64,000 bases of DNA, from the NCBI GenBank assembly GCA_963921195.1, contig OY992536.1, positions 111,192,778 through 111,256,777 of the forward strand. Reading direction: 5' to 3'. The notes under the pieces are model-generated. The model searched no databases and was not told the origin of the DNA. It saw only the letters and a list, made by a program, of their open reading frames with translations. Shown here in pieces: positions 61,770-64,000 of this stretch; position 1 is the first letter of the stretch, and each line of letters starts with the position of its first letter. Both the position numbers and the translations under genes were made by a program. This DNA is from Pegoplata infirma. Its lineage: Eukaryota; Arthropoda; Insecta; Diptera; Anthomyiidae.

Positions 61770-62499
61770 ACTATTATATGTAACAACTTTAGATGGACGT
61801 CTTACAGCTTTAGATATTAGCAAAGGTGGTAAACTGCGTTGGAGTATACCCACTGGTCCGGGGCCATTGATTTCATCTAGCATTCATCGTTTAGAATTAA
61901 CAAATAATGGACAATTTGTACGTATGATTCCCTCGCTTAGTGGTGGCATATACAAATTCGACGGCGATTCAATAGATCCCATACCGATAACAACAGATAA
62001 TTTGTTGAGTTCTTCGGCCAAATTCTCGGATGATTTGGTAATATCTGGAGGCAAAGAAACCAGAACATACGGTGTATCTGCACGCACCGGGAAAATGTTA
62101 TATGAATGTTCTATGAATGGTTGTGTTAACTCAACCGATGCCGAGTTGAATAGAAATGGCACCATTGTTGACGAAGAAGATGATATGTTGGTAGATGAAG
62201 AGGAAAGAGATGAAAATAGTTATATAAAAGAACATGATCCTACAATAGACGATGTCATTGTCATAAGACGTCTAACACAAACTGTGCGAGCTGTTGAGAC
62301 TCGTACTGGTGTCGAACGTTGGAACTTCAGTGTAGGCCAACACGAATTGGATTTAATACGTTCAGCTGAATGTCATGATCGTAAATTTAGTGAAATGGAT
62401 AGGGCCATATTAGATTTGGATATTAAAGTTATTGTACCAGAAGGTGTTATATGTGTTTTTAGTAAAATGGAACCATCTGTTATGTTATGGAAATACAAG
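61770..62499 (+). CDS. PEK: PERK/PEK exon 2: lumenal stress-sensing domain
   Basis: Encodes residues 95-337 of the lumenal beta-rich domain that binds BiP and dimerises. Residues 98-108 (VTTLDGRLTAL) match the PQQ-like start shared by PERK and IRE1. Further PERK-specific blocks follow: KLRWSIPTGPGPLISSS, MIPSLSGGIYKFDGDSI, GGKETRTYGVSARTGKMLYE, TQTVRAVETRTGVERWNFSV, LDIKVIVPEGVICVFSK. The RAV...G.E.WNFSVG block (about 267-283) closely follows vertebrate PERK. An acidic insert (EEDDMLVDEEERDE, about 228-241) is probably a disordered loop. NSTD and NFSV are glycosylation sequons. Acceptor TTTTCAG at 61769, donor AAG before GTAAGT at 62500, phase 0. Confidence 0.93.
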
Positions 62500-62563
62500 G
62501 TAAGTGAATTTAATTTATAGAACGATTATTTTTTGTATTTAACACTAGTTTTATATGTTTTAG
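62500..62563 (+). other. PEK: PERK intron 2 (64 bp)
   Basis: GTAAGTGAATTTAA to ATATGTTTTAG, phase 0. Typical short fly intron. Confidence 0.9.
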
Positions 62564-62743
62564 TTTGATCATCCAATCGTAAGTGCTTGGAAAATTGGAC
62601 CAGAAGATGAATTAAAATCAATTGATATGTTTGGATCAGCACAATGGCTCTGGAATAGTGAAGACAGTATGTTTGACATGCCTTTGCCCAACATAAATCC
62701 ATCAATATATTTGGGAATGTATGATAAACAATTGTATATACAG
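62564..62743 (+). CDS. PEK: PERK/PEK exon 3: later lumenal domain
   Basis: 60 codons, phase 0 on both sides, extending the lumenal domain to residue 397. It starts FDHPIVSAWKIGPEDELKSI and ends INPSIYLGMYDKQLYIQ, matching the (I/V)xSAW and (V/I)YLGMYxxQLY(L/I)Q blocks of PERK. The first of these corresponds to the CTPIASAW segment of the vertebrate protein. Donor CAG before GTATGT at 62744. The rest of the lumenal domain, the membrane segment and the kinase lie beyond the window. Confidence 0.92.
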
Positions 62744-64000
62744 GTATGTTAAATATCCCGCTTAGGACCTAAACTATGCGTTGCTTAGGCCAGTCAGGTA
62801 AACCTAACATATTTTAGATATATTGAAATAATTTCCAAATTATTCCAGAACGCATTATTTTATACTGCTATCGATTCTACTTAACATTCTAGAATCAATG
62901 ATTTTTGTTCGAAATTGTCATAAAAACAATCGTTTGTTAGAGCAAGGATTTTTTTGGAAAATTTATTTTACATTGGAAACTTTGGTGTGATTACATTAGA
63001 ATATATTGTAGAATCTATTGCAATCGCAATCTGCTCAAAAAAATAATAAGGGTTTATACCATTTACAGCTAAATTTCGTAAAAGATTAATTGTAGTTCGA
63101 ATATTATTTTTTAACTCGAATATTACATTTGTAATATGTAAATTCTAATAGTTATTCGAAAATTCCAATTGTAATACAAAAACTCCAATGTAATTCGAAG
63201 ATTCCAATTACTATTTGTAAAAGATCAATTGTTGTTCACAAAATATTAATTGTAATTTGTAAAAGATCAATTATAATTTAAAGATTTCAATTTAAATTCA
63301 AACTGATCGATTAAATTCTAAAGATCGTAAAAGATCAATTTAAATTCGGAAAATATCACTTTTAATTCGAAGATTCAAATTGTAATAAAAAAAAAAAACA
63401 ACTGTGATTCGAAGGTTGGAATTAAAATTCGAATATTTCAATTGTATATCGTAAAAGATCAATTGAAATTTGTAAAAGATCAATCGTAATTGGAATAGTA
63501 TCAATTAAACTATTGTAATTCGTAAAGAAATAATTGTAATTCGTAAAAAAAAAATTGTAATTCAGAAATAATTCAATTGTAAGGTTTACATATTAATTTA
63601 TTATAATTTTGCACTGATGTAATACAATTTTAACGGCATTTGTTTTCATTTTGAATATCTGCGTCCACAAGAGTGGGCAACGAAAAATTAAATTAAAAAA
63701 ATGATTGCAATTATTAAATGTAATTCGTAAAAAAAAACCAATTGTAATTCGGAAAAAATTAAATTGTAATGAATTAATACAATTTTATCGGCCTTTAGTT
63801 TAATTTTGAATATCTACGCCCACAAAAGAGAGCGGACAGCAAAAAATTTAATTTTCTTATCACCTGAGTCCAAGTGCAGTACTTTGAGCTTCTTCTGGCA
63901 TACGAATGTTTTATTGGATTAACAAAAGTACAAACAAATCTGTAAAAATGCGTTTTTTGGAGGTTGGTTTAGTTCTTAAAGAGTTTTTTTCTATTGGCTA
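62744..64000 (+). other. PEK: PERK intron 3, running off the window
   Basis: No further PERK-like exon found to base 64000. 62870-63035 is the inverse of 54900-55090 (TACTTAACATTCTAGAATCA, TAGAGCAAG). After it comes a degenerate minisatellite. The last 200 bp are unassigned. Confidence 0.7.
63056..63790. repeat. Diverged minisatellite related to the 25.7 kb palindrome
   Basis: It begins ACCATTTACAG, as the palindrome border does (25679-25689). It then runs through decayed units such as ATTGTAATTCGTAAAAGATC and GTAATTCGAAGATTCC. Periodicity is loose and no inverted second arm is visible before 64000. The same family, much older. Confidence 0.8.

Noticed and set aside
61884..62165. 93-codon frame antisense to PERK exon 2
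   Set aside because: Shadow of the true exon, which has clear homology and splice sites.

Overview
This window reads as nuclear DNA of a higher fly, probably a calyptrate (blow-fly or muscid type). It is about 70% A+T with long T and A runs, has spliced GT-AG genes with short phase-0 introns, and carries insect transposon families: jockey, LOA, copia, Mag-like gypsy and DINE-1-like relics. The only host gene I can support is the start of the ER-stress kinase PERK (Drosophila PEK, eIF2-alpha kinase 3) on the + strand. Its exons are 46369-46649, 61770-62499 and 62564-62743; the transmembrane and kinase parts lie beyond the window. No rRNA, tRNA or CRISPR was seen.

Nearly everything else is mobile or repetitive DNA, and most of it can be resolved by terminal inverted repeats (TIRs) and target-site duplications (TSDs). 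1-5446 is an LTR element with near-identical LTRs and no gag-pol. 5481-8002 is a truncated TA-target element carrying smaller MITEs. 8006-16503 is a nest: a Harbinger-like element (TAA duplication) holds a TA-target element, which holds another TA-target element and a 5.2 kb LOA-type non-LTR retrotransposon with an 11-bp duplication. 16601-20425 holds further DNA elements. 20426-21012 is the 5' end of a copia-type element, cut by a 4.2 kb element (21016-25201) filled with a 35-bp satellite that changes orientation midway.

25675-26887 is a near-perfect 1.2 kb palindrome whose arms are minisatellites with mirrored order of variant units; it is the most striking structure here. 26984-33257 is a patchwork of MITEs: a P-like family with 7-bp duplications, palindromic Harbinger-like MITEs, a pogo-like element and an 8-bp-duplication family. 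33258-43972 is a deep nest: a TA-type element contains a TAA-type element, which contains a hAT-like element, which contains an apparently intact jockey-clade element; the outer element also carries an intact gypsy with identical LTRs.

The 15.1 kb first intron of PERK (46650-61769) is itself a transposon trap. It holds two giant palindromes (53097-54413 and 57443-59133), hAT MITEs, a decayed CMC/CACTA-like transposase exon and a 32-bp palindromic tandem repeat. Intron 3 contains a diverged relative of the 25.7 kb minisatellite. Only PERK is expected to serve the host. The transposons matter mainly as intron load, possible sources of double-stranded RNA, and a readable insertion history.
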